DNA from: Persebacter sp965221835
Lineage (GTDB): Bacteria; Pseudomonadota; Gammaproteobacteria; Tethybacterales; Persebacteraceae
DNA: 64,000 bases
Direction of reading: 5' to 3'
Assembly: GCA_965221835.1 (NCBI GenBank)
Contig: OZ244916.1
Coordinates: 124,001 to 188,000 of the forward strand
The notes below the pieces were generated by a model. That model had not been told where the DNA came from. It ran no database searches and worked only from the letters and a program-made list of their open reading frames with translations. The position numbers were made by a program, and so were the translations under genes. This document shows, piece after piece, positions 54,218 to 62,851 of this stretch; the stretch's first letter is position 1, and every line of letters starts with the position of its first letter.

Positions 54218-55272
54218 CCGGCGAGTTGTTATTATCGGCGCGCGATTTGCATGTCGGTTTTCGGCGGCGGCACGATATTTTACCGGCATTGCGCGGGGTA
54301 TCGTTTTCGTTATCGTCCGGCGAACGACTTGGTATTGTCGGCGAATCGGGGGCGGGAAAATCGTTGGCGGCGGCGGCGTTATTAAATTTAATTCCGCCGC
54401 CCGGACAAATTACCGGCGGCGAAGTTTTGTTGGAAGGGCGCGATTTGTTATTTCTGCCGCCCGAAGAGTTGCGGCGTGTGCGGGGGCGGCGAATTGCCAT
54501 GATTTTTCAAGATCCGTTGACGACATTGAATCCGGTATTGACAATCGGGCGGCAATTGACGGAGTGTTTGCAAGCGCATGAAGTTGCGGACGGCGAAAAC
54601 GCGCAGCAAATGGCGATTGCCCGTTTGCGCGAAGTTGCGATTCCTTCGCCGGAAGAACGAATGCATTCGTATCCGCATGAGTTGTCGGGCGGCATGCGGC
54701 AGCGGGTGGTAATTGCGGCGGCAATGATTTGCAATCCGGCGTTGATTGTGGCGGACGAACCGACGACTGCGTTGGATGTATCGGTGCAGGCGGACATTAT
54801 GGCGTTGCTGGCGCGATTATGCGAAAGCCGCGGGATGGCGTTGATTCTCATCAGTCATGATTTAAGTTTGGTATCGCAAATGACCGACAAAATTCTTGTG
54901 ATGTATGCGGGGCGAATTGTGGAACGCGGCGCAACTGCCGAAGTCATTTCCCGCCCGCGTCATCCTTATACGCGCGGATTGTTGGCGTCTCTTACGCGGC
55001 GCGCTGCGGGCGGAAAGTTTTATCAAATTCCCGGACAAATGCCGCCGCCGGATGCATTGCCGCAAGGATGCGCATTTCATCCGCGTTGTGATTTCGCCCG
55101 CGCTATTTGTAAACAAAAAACGCCGCTCGAAGAAGCGGGAGTCGCCTGCCATTTCACCGCCGAAATATCGGATGAAAATATCGTAAACTCTTCTGAAACA
55201 ATAAATGAAAATATGCCGCATGAAAATATCGCAAATGCTGATGAAATATCGCATGAAAAAAATGTCGCATAA
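54214..55272 (+). CDS. dppD: Peptide ABC transporter ATP-binding protein DppD-like
   Basis: 352 residues. Walker A GESGAGKSL (~46), FQDPLTTLNPVLTIG, signature LSGGMRQR, Walker B LIVADEPTTALDVSVQ, and a C-terminal oligopeptide-type extension QGCAFHPRCDFARAIC. The last ~35 residues are an odd low-complexity tail built of NENMPHENIANADEISHEK-like pieces; its DNA repeats into the gap before dppF. Confidence 0.92.
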   Translation: MTGELLLSARDLHVGFRRRHDILPALRGVSFSLSSGERLGIVGESGAGKSLAAAALLNLIPPPGQITGGEVLLEGRDLLFLPPEELRRVRGRRIAMIFQDPLTTLNPVLTIGRQLTECLQAHEVADGENAQQMAIARLREVAIPSPEERMHSYPHELSGGMRQRVVIAAAMICNPALIVADEPTTALDVSVQADIMALLARLCESRGMALILISHDLSLVSQMTDKILVMYAGRIVERGATAEVISRPRHPYTRGLLASLTRRAAGGKFYQIPGQMPPPDALPQGCAFHPRCDFARAICKQKTPLEEAGVACHFTAEISDENIVNSSETINENMPHENIANADEISHEKNVA

Positions 55273-55292
55273 AAATATCGTAAATGCTGATG
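55195..55292. repeat. Short direct repeats at the dppD tail and dppF start
   Basis: GCATGAAAATATCGCAAATG (about 55219) recurs as GCATAAAAATATCGTAAATG (about 55268), each followed by CTGATG, with shorter GATGAAAATATCG and GATGAAATATCGCATG pieces nearby. They encode the dppD tail and create the gap and start region of dppF. Confidence 0.8.
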
Positions 55293-56228
55293 TCTGAATC
55301 GTTGTTGCGCGTGCAAAACGCGGTTAAACATTTTGGCGGGCGTGGTAGAACGGCGCGGGCGTTAAACGGCGTTTCGTTTGAAGTGCGGCGCGGCGAAGTG
55401 TTTTGTGTTGTGGGCGAATCGGGATGCGGAAAATCCACATTGGCGCGCGTGATTGTCGGGCTGGAAACGCCGGATGCGGGCGAAGTGCATTTTGACGGCG
55501 CGCGCATAGATAACATATCGCCGCGGAATCGGCGGCGGTTGTGTCGCGAATTGCAGATGGTTTTCCAAAATCCGCATGGGTCGTTGAATCCGCGAATGAC
55601 GGCGGGCGAAATGTTGGAAGAGGCGTTGCGGTTTCATTTTCCGCAAACGCGCGACCGGCGGCAAAAAGTTGTTGCCGCGTTGGCTGCAACCGGATTGTCG
55701 GCGGATGCGGCGGGGCGGTATCCGCATCAGTTTTCGGGCGGACAACGGCAGCGAATTAGTATTGCGCGGGCGTTGATTGTTGCGCCGCGTTTTATTGTGG
55801 CGGACGAACCGATTGCGGCGTTGGATGTTTCGGTGCAGGCGCAAATTCTCAATTTGCTGATTGATTTGCGGCGGGCGCGCGGGCTGGCGTATTTGTTTAT
55901 CACGCACGATTTGTCGGTGGTGCGTTATTTTGGCGACCGGGTGGCGGTGATGTATGCCGGGCGGATTTGCGAAATGTCTTCGGTCGCGGAAATGTTTGCC
56001 CGTCCGCGTCATCCTTATACGCGAATGTTGTTGGATGCCGCGCCGCAAATCGGCAAACCGGTTGCGGAAAAACGGGCGGGAGAACCGCCGTCGCCGTTAA
56101 ATATCCCGTCCGGTTGCGCGTATCATCCGCGTTGCCCTTTCGCTTCCGACCGTTGCCGCCGCGAGATTCCAGCATTGTCGGCAGAGGCAGGCGTTGCATG
56201 TCACGCCGTTGCCGAAGGGCGGATTTAG
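55284..56228 (+). CDS. dppF: Peptide ABC transporter ATP-binding protein DppF-like
   Basis: 314 residues (312 if the second ATG at 55290 is used). Walker A GESGCGKST, VFQNPHGSLNPRMTAGEML, FSGGQRQRISIARAL, Walker B IVADEPIAALDVSVQ and the end SGCAYHPRCPFASDRC. Partner ATPase of DppD. The DppF type is favoured by the FQNP motif and order; the last gene of the operon. Confidence 0.92.
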   Translation: MLMSESLLRVQNAVKHFGGRGRTARALNGVSFEVRRGEVFCVVGESGCGKSTLARVIVGLETPDAGEVHFDGARIDNISPRNRRRLCRELQMVFQNPHGSLNPRMTAGEMLEEALRFHFPQTRDRRQKVVAALAATGLSADAAGRYPHQFSGGQRQRISIARALIVAPRFIVADEPIAALDVSVQAQILNLLIDLRRARGLAYLFITHDLSVVRYFGDRVAVMYAGRICEMSSVAEMFARPRHPYTRMLLDAAPQIGKPVAEKRAGEPPSPLNIPSGCAYHPRCPFASDRCRREIPALSAEAGVACHAVAEGRI

Positions 56229-56283
56229 TTTTGTTTTTCGTTAAAAAAAATCCGCAGGGTGATTTGCATTTGGGAATTGGTGT

Positions 56284-56299
56284 TATAATTTCGGCTATG
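56284..56299 (+). promoter_or_regulatory. -10 box placing rplS transcription start at its ATG
   Basis: TGTTATAATTTCGGCTATG: the TATAAT (56284-56289) is seven bases from the ATG at 56297, leaving no room for a ribosome-binding site. Confidence 0.55.
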
Positions 56300-56671
56300 C
56301 ATATTATTGAAGAATTGGAACGCGAAGAACTCGCCCGTCTCAACAAAACGATTCCCCCTTTTGCGCCGGGCGATACGGTAGCGGTGCGGACGCATGTCAT
56401 AGACGGCGAGGCGCGGCGCATTCAAACATTTGGCGGCGTTGTTATTTCCCGGCGCGGGCGCGGAATTAACGAATCTTTTGTCGTGCGCCGTATTTCATCG
56501 GGCGAAGCGATGGAGCGGACTTTTCAAACTTATTCGCCGCTGATTGAAAGCATAGAAGTGCAGCGTCACGGCGATGTCCGGCGCGCTAAACTGTATTATT
56601 TGCGCGAGCGTAGCGGCAAATCCGCGCGTATTCGCGAAAAACTCGGCGCGCAAAAAACCAAACCGCGCTGA
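56297..56671 (+). CDS. rplS: 50S ribosomal protein L19
   Basis: 124 residues (E. coli 115). PFAPGDTVAVRTHVIDGEARRIQTFGGVVISRRGRG is the L19 N-terminal pattern (parts: PGDTVAVRTHV, QTFEG-like QTFGGVVISRRGRG), followed by ESFVVRRISSGEAMERTFQTYSP and KLYYLRERSGKSARIREK. It is usually last in rpsP-rimM-trmD-rplS; here it stands alone with its own promoter. Confidence 0.95.
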   Translation: MHIIEELEREELARLNKTIPPFAPGDTVAVRTHVIDGEARRIQTFGGVVISRRGRGINESFVVRRISSGEAMERTFQTYSPLIESIEVQRHGDVRRAKLYYLRERSGKSARIREKLGAQKTKPR

Positions 56672-56678
56672 TACCCCG

Positions 56679-58247
56679 ATGGCATCGCAAATCGGCAGGC
56701 GTTTTGACGAATTAATAAAAGTTTCGCGCGAATTGTCGGGCGACAAACCGCTGCCCCGTCTTTTTCAGGGCGTTATAGATATTGTCTGCAAATCCACCGG
56801 TTCGGACGGCGGTACTTTGTATATGTACGACAACAAACAGGATACGCTGAAAGCGGTTTTGTTGACGAATTTTTCGCTTGGTATGCACAGCGTTGTGGAA
56901 GAGTTTGACCCGCTTGTCATTACCGGTTTTTTGGAAGTGCCGTTGCGCGGCGAAGATGCGGAGCGTTCCAACAAAATTTCCGCCGCCGCTTTTTTGCAGC
57001 AACGCGTTATTGCGGTGCCGGATGTCGGCAAAAATACCGAGTTTGATTTCGCCGGCGTACACGCTTTTGACCGCGCGAACAACTACAAAACCGGGCGGAT
57101 TATCGCCATTCCGTTGCATGCGAACAACATTCAGGTGGGCGTTATGCAAGTTATCAATCCGGATATTAAATGTTTTGAAGAGGATTATCTGGAATTTTTG
57201 GAGACATTGGCGGGGCAAATTGCGATTGCGTTAAACAACGCCGTTTTAATTAGAGAAGGCGAAAATTTGTTGAGTGCCATCGTGCAGATGATCGGGATGG
57301 CGATTGATGAAAAATCGCCGCATACTGCCGGACATTGTTATCGCGTTACCGAATTGACGATGATGTTGGCGGATGCTGCGATGAGCGAAAAAAGCGGTCC
57401 GCTGTCTGATTTCCAAATGTCCGAAGTGGAACGCGAAGAGTTGCGAATGGCGGCGTTATTGCACGATGTCGGCAAAGTGGTCACGCCTGATCATATTTTG
57501 GAAAAGCGTACCAAGTTATATTCGTTGTCGGATCGCATAGAAGTGTTGGAAGAGCGCATTAATATGTGGCGCAATCATTTGGAGTTGGAGGCGATTAAAA
57601 AGGCGGTTGTTGCCGCAGGGCGACAAGATTTGCTGGAAGAGGCGACAAAAAATTTGTCCGCATCGTTGCGCGAAGACATTAGTTTTTTGGACGATGTTAA
57701 CAAAGGCGCGATTGTTATGACTTCCGAAAACTTGGAACGACTCGGCGCGATTTCCAGCCGCACGATTTCGCATTTTAGTGACGAAACCGAAAAAAATGTA
57801 ATTGAAAAACAAGAATTGTCCGATTTGCAAACTTTTCGCGGAACATTAAATCCCGAAGAACGAAAAATTATGGAAGGGCATGTCAAAAGCACGATTCGTT
57901 TTTTGTCGTCTATTCCGTGGCCGCGCAAGTTTTCGCGTTTGGTGGAATATGCCGGACAGCATCACGAAAAAATAAACGGCACTGGTTATCCGCACAAAAT
58001 TAACGGTGACGGATTGTCCATCCCCGCCCGCATTCTCGGCATTGCCGACCGCTTTGAAGGAATCAGTGCGCCCGACCGTCCCTATCGCAGCAAAAAAATG
58101 ATGTTGTCGCAAGTGTTAAAAATTATGACGAGTATGAGCCGCGAAGGCGAAATTGACTCCGATTTGTACGACATTTTTATCAAGCACAAAATTCACATGA
58201 CTTACGGGCGCAAATATCTGGACGATTCCATGATTGATTGCGCCTGA
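56679..58247 (+). CDS. GAF and HD-GYP domain c-di-GMP phosphodiesterase
   Basis: 522 residues. A GAF domain (~20-185) is followed by an HD-GYP domain. The metal/catalytic motifs are intact: HTAGHCYRV, HDVGK, and HHEKINGTGYP. Between HDVGK and the later motifs lies a long insert of ~150 charged, helical residues. It should hydrolyse c-di-GMP under control of the GAF domain, and may oppose the cyclase at 25948-27366. No signal or membrane helix, so cytoplasmic. Starts eight bases after rplS. Confidence 0.9.
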   Translation: MASQIGRRFDELIKVSRELSGDKPLPRLFQGVIDIVCKSTGSDGGTLYMYDNKQDTLKAVLLTNFSLGMHSVVEEFDPLVITGFLEVPLRGEDAERSNKISAAAFLQQRVIAVPDVGKNTEFDFAGVHAFDRANNYKTGRIIAIPLHANNIQVGVMQVINPDIKCFEEDYLEFLETLAGQIAIALNNAVLIREGENLLSAIVQMIGMAIDEKSPHTAGHCYRVTELTMMLADAAMSEKSGPLSDFQMSEVEREELRMAALLHDVGKVVTPDHILEKRTKLYSLSDRIEVLEERINMWRNHLELEAIKKAVVAAGRQDLLEEATKNLSASLREDISFLDDVNKGAIVMTSENLERLGAISSRTISHFSDETEKNVIEKQELSDLQTFRGTLNPEERKIMEGHVKSTIRFLSSIPWPRKFSRLVEYAGQHHEKINGTGYPHKINGDGLSIPARILGIADRFEGISAPDRPYRSKKMMLSQVLKIMTSMSREGEIDSDLYDIFIKHKIHMTYGRKYLDDSMIDCA

Positions 58248-58265
58248 TTTCCGTTGCCGGACGGA

Positions 58266-59315
58266 TTATTTTGTGACGACCGGCGGAATGGAAGCGGAAT
58301 AATCGCGCGGTTTTTGTGCAATTCGGGCGGCGGCGTTGCGGGCGATTTGGCGATAGCGGGCGGCAACTTCACCGTCCGGATTCTTAATAACGGTCGGCGT
58401 TCCAGAATCGGCATCTTCGCGAATTTCGGGGGCGAGCGGCAGTTCGCCTAGTAATGGTACTTCGTATTGTGCGCACATTTTTTTTGCGCCGCCGATGCCG
58501 AAAATATGCGATTCGTTTTTGCAGTGCGGGCAAAAATAAACGCCCATATTTTCCACAACGCCCAACACCGGAATGCTAACTTTATTGAACATCACCAGCC
58601 CGCGCCGGGCATCGGCGAGGGCGAGATCTTGCGGAGTCGTTACGATAATCGCGCCGGTGACCGGCGTTTTTTGTGCGGTCGTCAGTTGAATGTCGCCGGT
58701 GCCGGGCGGCATATCCAAAATCAGATAATCCAAATTTTCCCACAAAGTTTCCGTCAAAAGTTGCGTCAGGGCGCGGGTTGCCATCGGGCCTCGCCAGACG
58801 GCGGGTTGATCTTCGCCGGTTAAGAATCCGACAGACATTGCTTGCAAACCGTGTGCGGCGACGGGGACGATTCCGCCATTTTCGCCGCCTTGCGGTTTGT
58901 CGCGAATGCCCAACATTACCGGCAGCGAAGGCCCGTAAATATCGGCGTCCAAAATTCCGGCGCGCGCACCTTCGGCGGCGAGGGCGAGGGCGAGATTGAC
59001 GGCGGTCGCCGATTTTCCGACTCCGCCTTTTGCCGAAGAGACGGCGATGATATTTTTAACTTGCGGCAGACGGCGGATTCCGCCTTGCACGATGTGCGGG
59101 TGAATGCGGATTTCGCATCGCGCCGGTATCGGCGGCAATCCGGCGTTTTGTATGGCGGCGGCGACAATTCGCATTGCATCGGCGAAAACGCTGCGGGCGG
59201 GATAGGGAAATTGCAACACGATTTCCGCGCCATTTTCGGACGGCGCGACATTGACGGGCGCAAATCCCTCTCCGGCAAGAGCGGACGCGGCAACGGTTTG
59301 GATTTTTTCGCGCAT
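58266..59315 (-). CDS. apbC: Fe-S cluster carrier ATPase Mrp/ApbC
   Basis: 349 residues. MinD-like ATPase carrying Fe-S clusters. N-terminal DUF59-like domain (~1-85), deviant Walker A SSAKGGVGKSATAVNLA (~96), DADIYGPSLPVMLG, DMPPGTGDIQLT and the cluster-ligand CxxC in YFCPHCKNES. I start at the ATG at 59315 because a -10 box TATAAT (59334-59329) overlaps the ATG at 59330. Ends 18 bp from the HD-GYP stop (convergent). Confidence 0.93.
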   Translation of the reverse strand: MREKIQTVAASALAGEGFAPVNVAPSENGAEIVLQFPYPARSVFADAMRIVAAAIQNAGLPPIPARCEIRIHPHIVQGGIRRLPQVKNIIAVSSAKGGVGKSATAVNLALALAAEGARAGILDADIYGPSLPVMLGIRDKPQGGENGGIVPVAAHGLQAMSVGFLTGEDQPAVWRGPMATRALTQLLTETLWENLDYLILDMPPGTGDIQLTTAQKTPVTGAIIVTTPQDLALADARRGLVMFNKVSIPVLGVVENMGVYFCPHCKNESHIFGIGGAKKMCAQYEVPLLGELPLAPEIREDADSGTPTVIKNPDGEVAARYRQIARNAAARIAQKPRDYSASIPPVVTK

Positions 59316-59328
59316 AATGCAGTTTTTC

Positions 59329-59334
59329 ATTATA
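59329..59334 (-). promoter_or_regulatory. -10 box of apbC
   Basis: TATAAT on the minus strand, 13 bases before the ATG at 59315, giving a leader of only about seven bases. This decides against the upstream ATGs at 59330 and 59357. Confidence 0.5.
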
Positions 59335-59386
59335 CCCCGCCCGTTCATTTTCCGCAAAGGATTTCCGCAATGGATTTATTCGCAGT

Positions 59387-59542
59387 TTATTCGCAATCGC
59401 AGGATTCTTCGGCGGGGTGATAAACGCCGCATTTAGCGCATCGCGTCATGGCGGTTTCTGTTTCTCTTTTTTTGCGGCGGGGGCGCGCCAACATCCACAC
59501 GGCAACGGCGGCGGCGCACAACAACAATAGTTTCAATGCCAT
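59387..59542 (-). CDS. 51-residue membrane protein with zinc-ribbon tail (PP0621-like)
   Basis: Starts MALKLLLLCAAAVAVWMLA: one N-terminal helix (3-19), a basic stretch ARPRRKKRE, and a tail MTRCAKCGVYHPAEESCDC with two CxxC-type pairs. The layout (one helix, linker, MVRCxxCGVH-type ribbon) is that of small PP0621-family proteins of proteobacteria, whose function is not known to me. The C-terminal half of the ribbon is shorter than usual. Divergent from ubiE, 69 bp apart. Confidence 0.7.
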   Translation of the reverse strand: MALKLLLLCAAAVAVWMLARPRRKKRETETAMTRCAKCGVYHPAEESCDCE

Positions 59543-59599
59543 ACGGCGGAATTGTATCAAAACGCCGCCCGTTTCAGTGGTGTCCGCAAAATATGCGGT

Positions 59600-59614
59600 T
59601 ATAATTAAAAAATG
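59600..59614 (+). promoter_or_regulatory. -10 box placing ubiE transcription start at its ATG
   Basis: TATAAT (59600-59605) and then six bases (TAAAAA) before the ATG at 59612. No ribosome-binding site. Confidence 0.55.
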
Positions 59615-60367
59615 CCGAAAAACGATTTTACTGCCGCGTCTTCCGCCGCCGCCGATTTCGGTTTTGCCGATGTTCGCGAAAACGCCAAATCCGCGCTTGT
59701 CGGCGGCGTGTTTTCGCGGGTCGCGCCTTATTATGACCGGATGAACGATGTGATGTCCGGCGGGATGCATCGCGCATGGAAATCCGCTGCCGTAGCATGC
59801 GGCGCATTGCGTCCCGGCATGCGCGTTTTGGATTTGGCATGCGGCGGCGGCGACATTACCGCGCGCGTGTTGCCGCGCATTGCGCCCGGCGGCAGTGTCG
59901 TTCTCGCGGATGCAAATGCCGAAATGTTGGCGCTTGCGCAGCGGCGGTTTGCAAATGATGCGGTGCGATTTTTCCGTTGCGATGCCGAATCGCTGCCTTT
60001 TGCCGACTATGCTTTTGACCGCGTATTTGTCGCTTTCGGTTTGCGCAACTTCACCCGCCGCGACAAGGCGTTGCGCGAAATGCATCGCGTTTTGCGTCCG
60101 GGCGGAATGTCTATCGTGCTGGAATTTACGCCGCCCGAAGGGATTTTTGCGCCGCTACAAAAACGCTATTTGCTTTCGGTATTGCCGCGAATGGGCGAAT
60201 GTTTTTTCGGGGATGCGGAAAGTTATCGTTATTTGGGCGAATCGATTTTGCGTTTTCCGTCCCGCCGCGCGTTGTCGCAAATGATGGAATGCGCCGGTTT
60301 TGCCCGCGTTGAATGCGCATCACCCGCCGGCGTTGTCGCGATGCATCGCGCCCGCCGACTTTCGTAA
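59612..60367 (+). CDS. ubiE: Ubiquinone/menaquinone C-methyltransferase UbiE
   Basis: 251 residues. SAM-dependent C-methylation in quinone synthesis. VFSRVAPYYDRMNDVMSGGMHRAWK is the family N-terminal signature (parts: VAPYYDRMNDVMSGG, HRAWK), then SAM loop VLDLACGGGDIT, FGLRNFTRRDKALREMHRVLRPGG and SYRYLGESILRFP. Ends two bases before the gshA start. Confidence 0.95.
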   Translation: MPKNDFTAASSAAADFGFADVRENAKSALVGGVFSRVAPYYDRMNDVMSGGMHRAWKSAAVACGALRPGMRVLDLACGGGDITARVLPRIAPGGSVVLADANAEMLALAQRRFANDAVRFFRCDAESLPFADYAFDRVFVAFGLRNFTRRDKALREMHRVLRPGGMSIVLEFTPPEGIFAPLQKRYLLSVLPRMGECFFGDAESYRYLGESILRFPSRRALSQMMECAGFARVECASPAGVVAMHRARRLS

Positions 60368-60369
60368 CC

Positions 60370-61614
60370 GTGAAAGACGCTTTTATTTCCGCGCCGCTGA
60401 AAGCGTTGGAACGGCGCATTGTCAATTCGTTCGCCGACATAGAATCGTGGTTGCGCGAATCGTTTCTAAAAACACCGGCGGCGTTTTATTGTTCCACCGA
60501 TTTGCGCAACAACGGACACAAAATCGCTTCCATAGACGCGAATGTTTTTCCGGGCGGATTCAACAATTTGCCTGCGGCGGTGCATCCGCTGGCGGCGGCA
60601 GCATTGCGGCGGCAGACGGAAATTCTTTGCCCCGGCAGCAAATCGGTTTTATTGATTCCCGAAAATCACACCCGCAATTTGGGTTATTTGCAAAACATCG
60701 CCATTTTGCGGCACTTGTTCGAATCGGCGGGAATCGCGGTGCAACTCGGACGGCTGGACGGCGTTGCGGCATCTCTAAAAACCGAAGACGGGCGCGCGTT
60801 GGAAATGTTGCCGGTGGAACGCGAAGGCGGACGATTGCGATGCGGCGACATGATGCCGTGCGCGGTGGTTTTGAATAACGATTTATCCGCCGGTCTGCCG
60901 CCGATGTTGCAAAATTTGGACATTCCGACAATGCCGGCGGCGGCGTTGGGCTGGGCGACTCGCCGCAAATCCGCGCATTTTCATCAATACCGCCGCACCG
61001 CCGAAGAACTGGCGGCGTTGTTGGGCGAAGACGCGTGGTTGTTGTGCGCCGATTTTTCGGTGTGCGACAATGTGGATTTTCATCGCCGCGAAGGAATGGA
61101 ATGTCTCGCCGCCGCCGTGGACGAAACACTCGCGCAAATCGGCGAAAAATATCGGATGCACGATGTCGCCGACGAACCGTTTGTCGTACTGAAAGCCGAT
61201 TCTGGTACTTACGGAATGGGCGTTTTGCCGGTGCGCCGCGCCGAGGAAGTTTTTTCGCTCAACCGCAAACAGCGCAACAAAATGGCGACAGGAAAAGACG
61301 GCGCGACGGTGTCTAGCGTGATGATTCAAGAAGGCATCAACACGATTGACGATGCGGGCGGTGCGCCCGCCGAACCGGTTGCCTATATGATTGGCGATGC
61401 GGTAGTCGGCGGTTTTTATCGCGTCAACAAAATGCGCGCGCGACACGAAAATTTAAACAGCCGCGGAATGTCATTCGCGCCGCTGCCTTTCGCGACCGCG
61501 TGCAATCCGCCTGCCGGCGAAGATCCGGCGGGCGCGCGATTGTATGTATACGGCGTTATCGCGCGTCTCGCGGCGTTGGCGGTCGCGCGCGAATCCGCCG
61601 CATTGGATTCCTGA
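60370..61614 (+). CDS. gshA: Glutamate-cysteine ligase, Acidithiobacillus type
   Basis: 414 residues from a GTG just past ubiE. First step of glutathione synthesis. Not the enteric GshA fold by sequence: it matches the separate proteobacterial family (TIGR02049 type) with FYCSTDLRNNGHKIASIDAN, FPGGFNNL, PENHTRNLGYLQN, GWATRRKSAHFHQY, VLKADSGTYGMGV and YRVNKMRARHENLNSRGM. The ATP-grasp-like C-terminal half fits. No gshB follows. Confidence 0.9.
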   Translation: MKDAFISAPLKALERRIVNSFADIESWLRESFLKTPAAFYCSTDLRNNGHKIASIDANVFPGGFNNLPAAVHPLAAAALRRQTEILCPGSKSVLLIPENHTRNLGYLQNIAILRHLFESAGIAVQLGRLDGVAASLKTEDGRALEMLPVEREGGRLRCGDMMPCAVVLNNDLSAGLPPMLQNLDIPTMPAAALGWATRRKSAHFHQYRRTAEELAALLGEDAWLLCADFSVCDNVDFHRREGMECLAAAVDETLAQIGEKYRMHDVADEPFVVLKADSGTYGMGVLPVRRAEEVFSLNRKQRNKMATGKDGATVSSVMIQEGINTIDDAGGAPAEPVAYMIGDAVVGGFYRVNKMRARHENLNSRGMSFAPLPFATACNPPAGEDPAGARLYVYGVIARLAALAVARESAALDS

Positions 61615-61667
61615 CGCGGACCGTGCCGCGCGCTGCCGATTCGCAAACCGCGCGATCTTCCGCGCCG

Positions 61668-62507
61668 ATGGCGGTTGTGGATATCGGTTCCAACGCAACC
61701 CGCATGATTATCGGGCGCGATGACGGCGGCGTTTTTACGCGATTGTTGTTTACCCGCGTGCCGCTCGCATTGGGGCGCGATTCGTACGGTGACGGCAACG
61801 CGATTTCGCCGTCCACACAAAATCGTCTTGTCGCCGCGCTTGTCGGTTTGCGGCGAATCGGCGAGGCGATGGAAGTGCGGCAATTTAAATTTGTCGCTAC
61901 TGCGGCGGTGCGCGATTGCAAAAATCGCGCGCGTCTTGTGGCATCTTTGCATCGCCGCGCAAATGCAAAAGTGGAAGTGTTGGACGGCGCGCGCGAAGCG
62001 GAAATTATCGGCGCGTTTATCGCGCGTCAATTTCCCGCCGCCCCGGCGGTGTTGAATGCGGACACCGGCGGCGGCAGTACCGATTGCGCGCTGATTAAAA
62101 ACGGAATCGTCGTCGCCCGCGCGACATTTGCAATCGGCACGGCACGGCAATTTGTTGGCGGTGCGGCGGAAAAAAAGAAAATGGCGGAATGGTTGCGGGC
62201 GAATCGCGGCGCGGACATTGTCGCGGCATCTAGCGGCGGCGGTGCGCGCAAGTTGGAATCAATTTGCGGCGAGATTACCGCGCCCGCATTGACGAAGTTT
62301 CTGACGCGCGCGCAAAAAATGGATTTGTCGCAACGCGCGCGCGTTTATGATTTAACGCCTGACCGCGCGCGCAACATCGTACCGGCGGCGCAAATCGCAA
62401 AAATAGTTTTGCGCGCATTGCGCCCCGCAACCGACAAACTCCGTACTATCCGCGGCGGACTCGCCGAAGCCGCGCTTGTACAAATGTTGGAAAAACGCGC
62501 AAAATAA
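61668..62507 (+). CDS. ppx: Exopolyphosphatase/pppGpp phosphohydrolase (Ppx/GppA family)
   Basis: 279 residues from the ATG at 61668; a GTG at 61623 would add 15. Single-domain Ppx/GppA length. AVVDIGSNATRMII (phosphate loop 1), ATAAVRDCKNR, VLDGAREAEIIGAF, LNADTGGGSTDCALI (loop 2) and a final IRGGLAEAALV. Cleaves phosphate from polyphosphate or pppGpp; which one cannot be told. Lacks the C-terminal HD-type domain of E. coli Ppx. Confidence 0.85.
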   Translation: MAVVDIGSNATRMIIGRDDGGVFTRLLFTRVPLALGRDSYGDGNAISPSTQNRLVAALVGLRRIGEAMEVRQFKFVATAAVRDCKNRARLVASLHRRANAKVEVLDGAREAEIIGAFIARQFPAAPAVLNADTGGGSTDCALIKNGIVVARATFAIGTARQFVGGAAEKKKMAEWLRANRGADIVAASSGGGARKLESICGEITAPALTKFLTRAQKMDLSQRARVYDLTPDRARNIVPAAQIAKIVLRALRPATDKLRTIRGGLAEAALVQMLEKRAK

Positions 62508-62851
62508 TATAATAAAAATATACAAAACGCGAATTTCTTTTACAATAGAAATTCGGAAGAAATTCAGAAAATCTCGGTTTTTCATCAGAATTTATTTTTT
62601 CCGCATTTCCAATCAAAATTCGGAAGAAATTCAGAAAACTCCGATTTTCATCGCAATTTATTTTTCGCATTTCCAAACCAAATTCGGAAGAAATTCAGAA
62701 AACTCCGATTTTCATCGTAATTTATTTTTCCGCGTTTCTAAATAAAAATTCGGAATAAATTCGGAAAATCCCGATTTTCATCGTAATTTATTTTTCCGCA
62801 TTTCCAATCAAAATTCGGAAGAAATTCGGAAAACTCCGATTTTTATCAGAG
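62508..62851. repeat. 65-bp tandem repeat between convergent ppx and nlpD
   Basis: ATTCGGAAGAAATTC or close variants start at 62551, 62618, 62682, 62748 and 62813, giving a 64-67-bp period and nearly five copies. Each holds CTCCGATTTTCATCG and TTTATTTTTCCGCATTTCCAA. The last copy runs up to the nlpD stop. No gene or clear terminator is seen. Confidence 0.93.
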
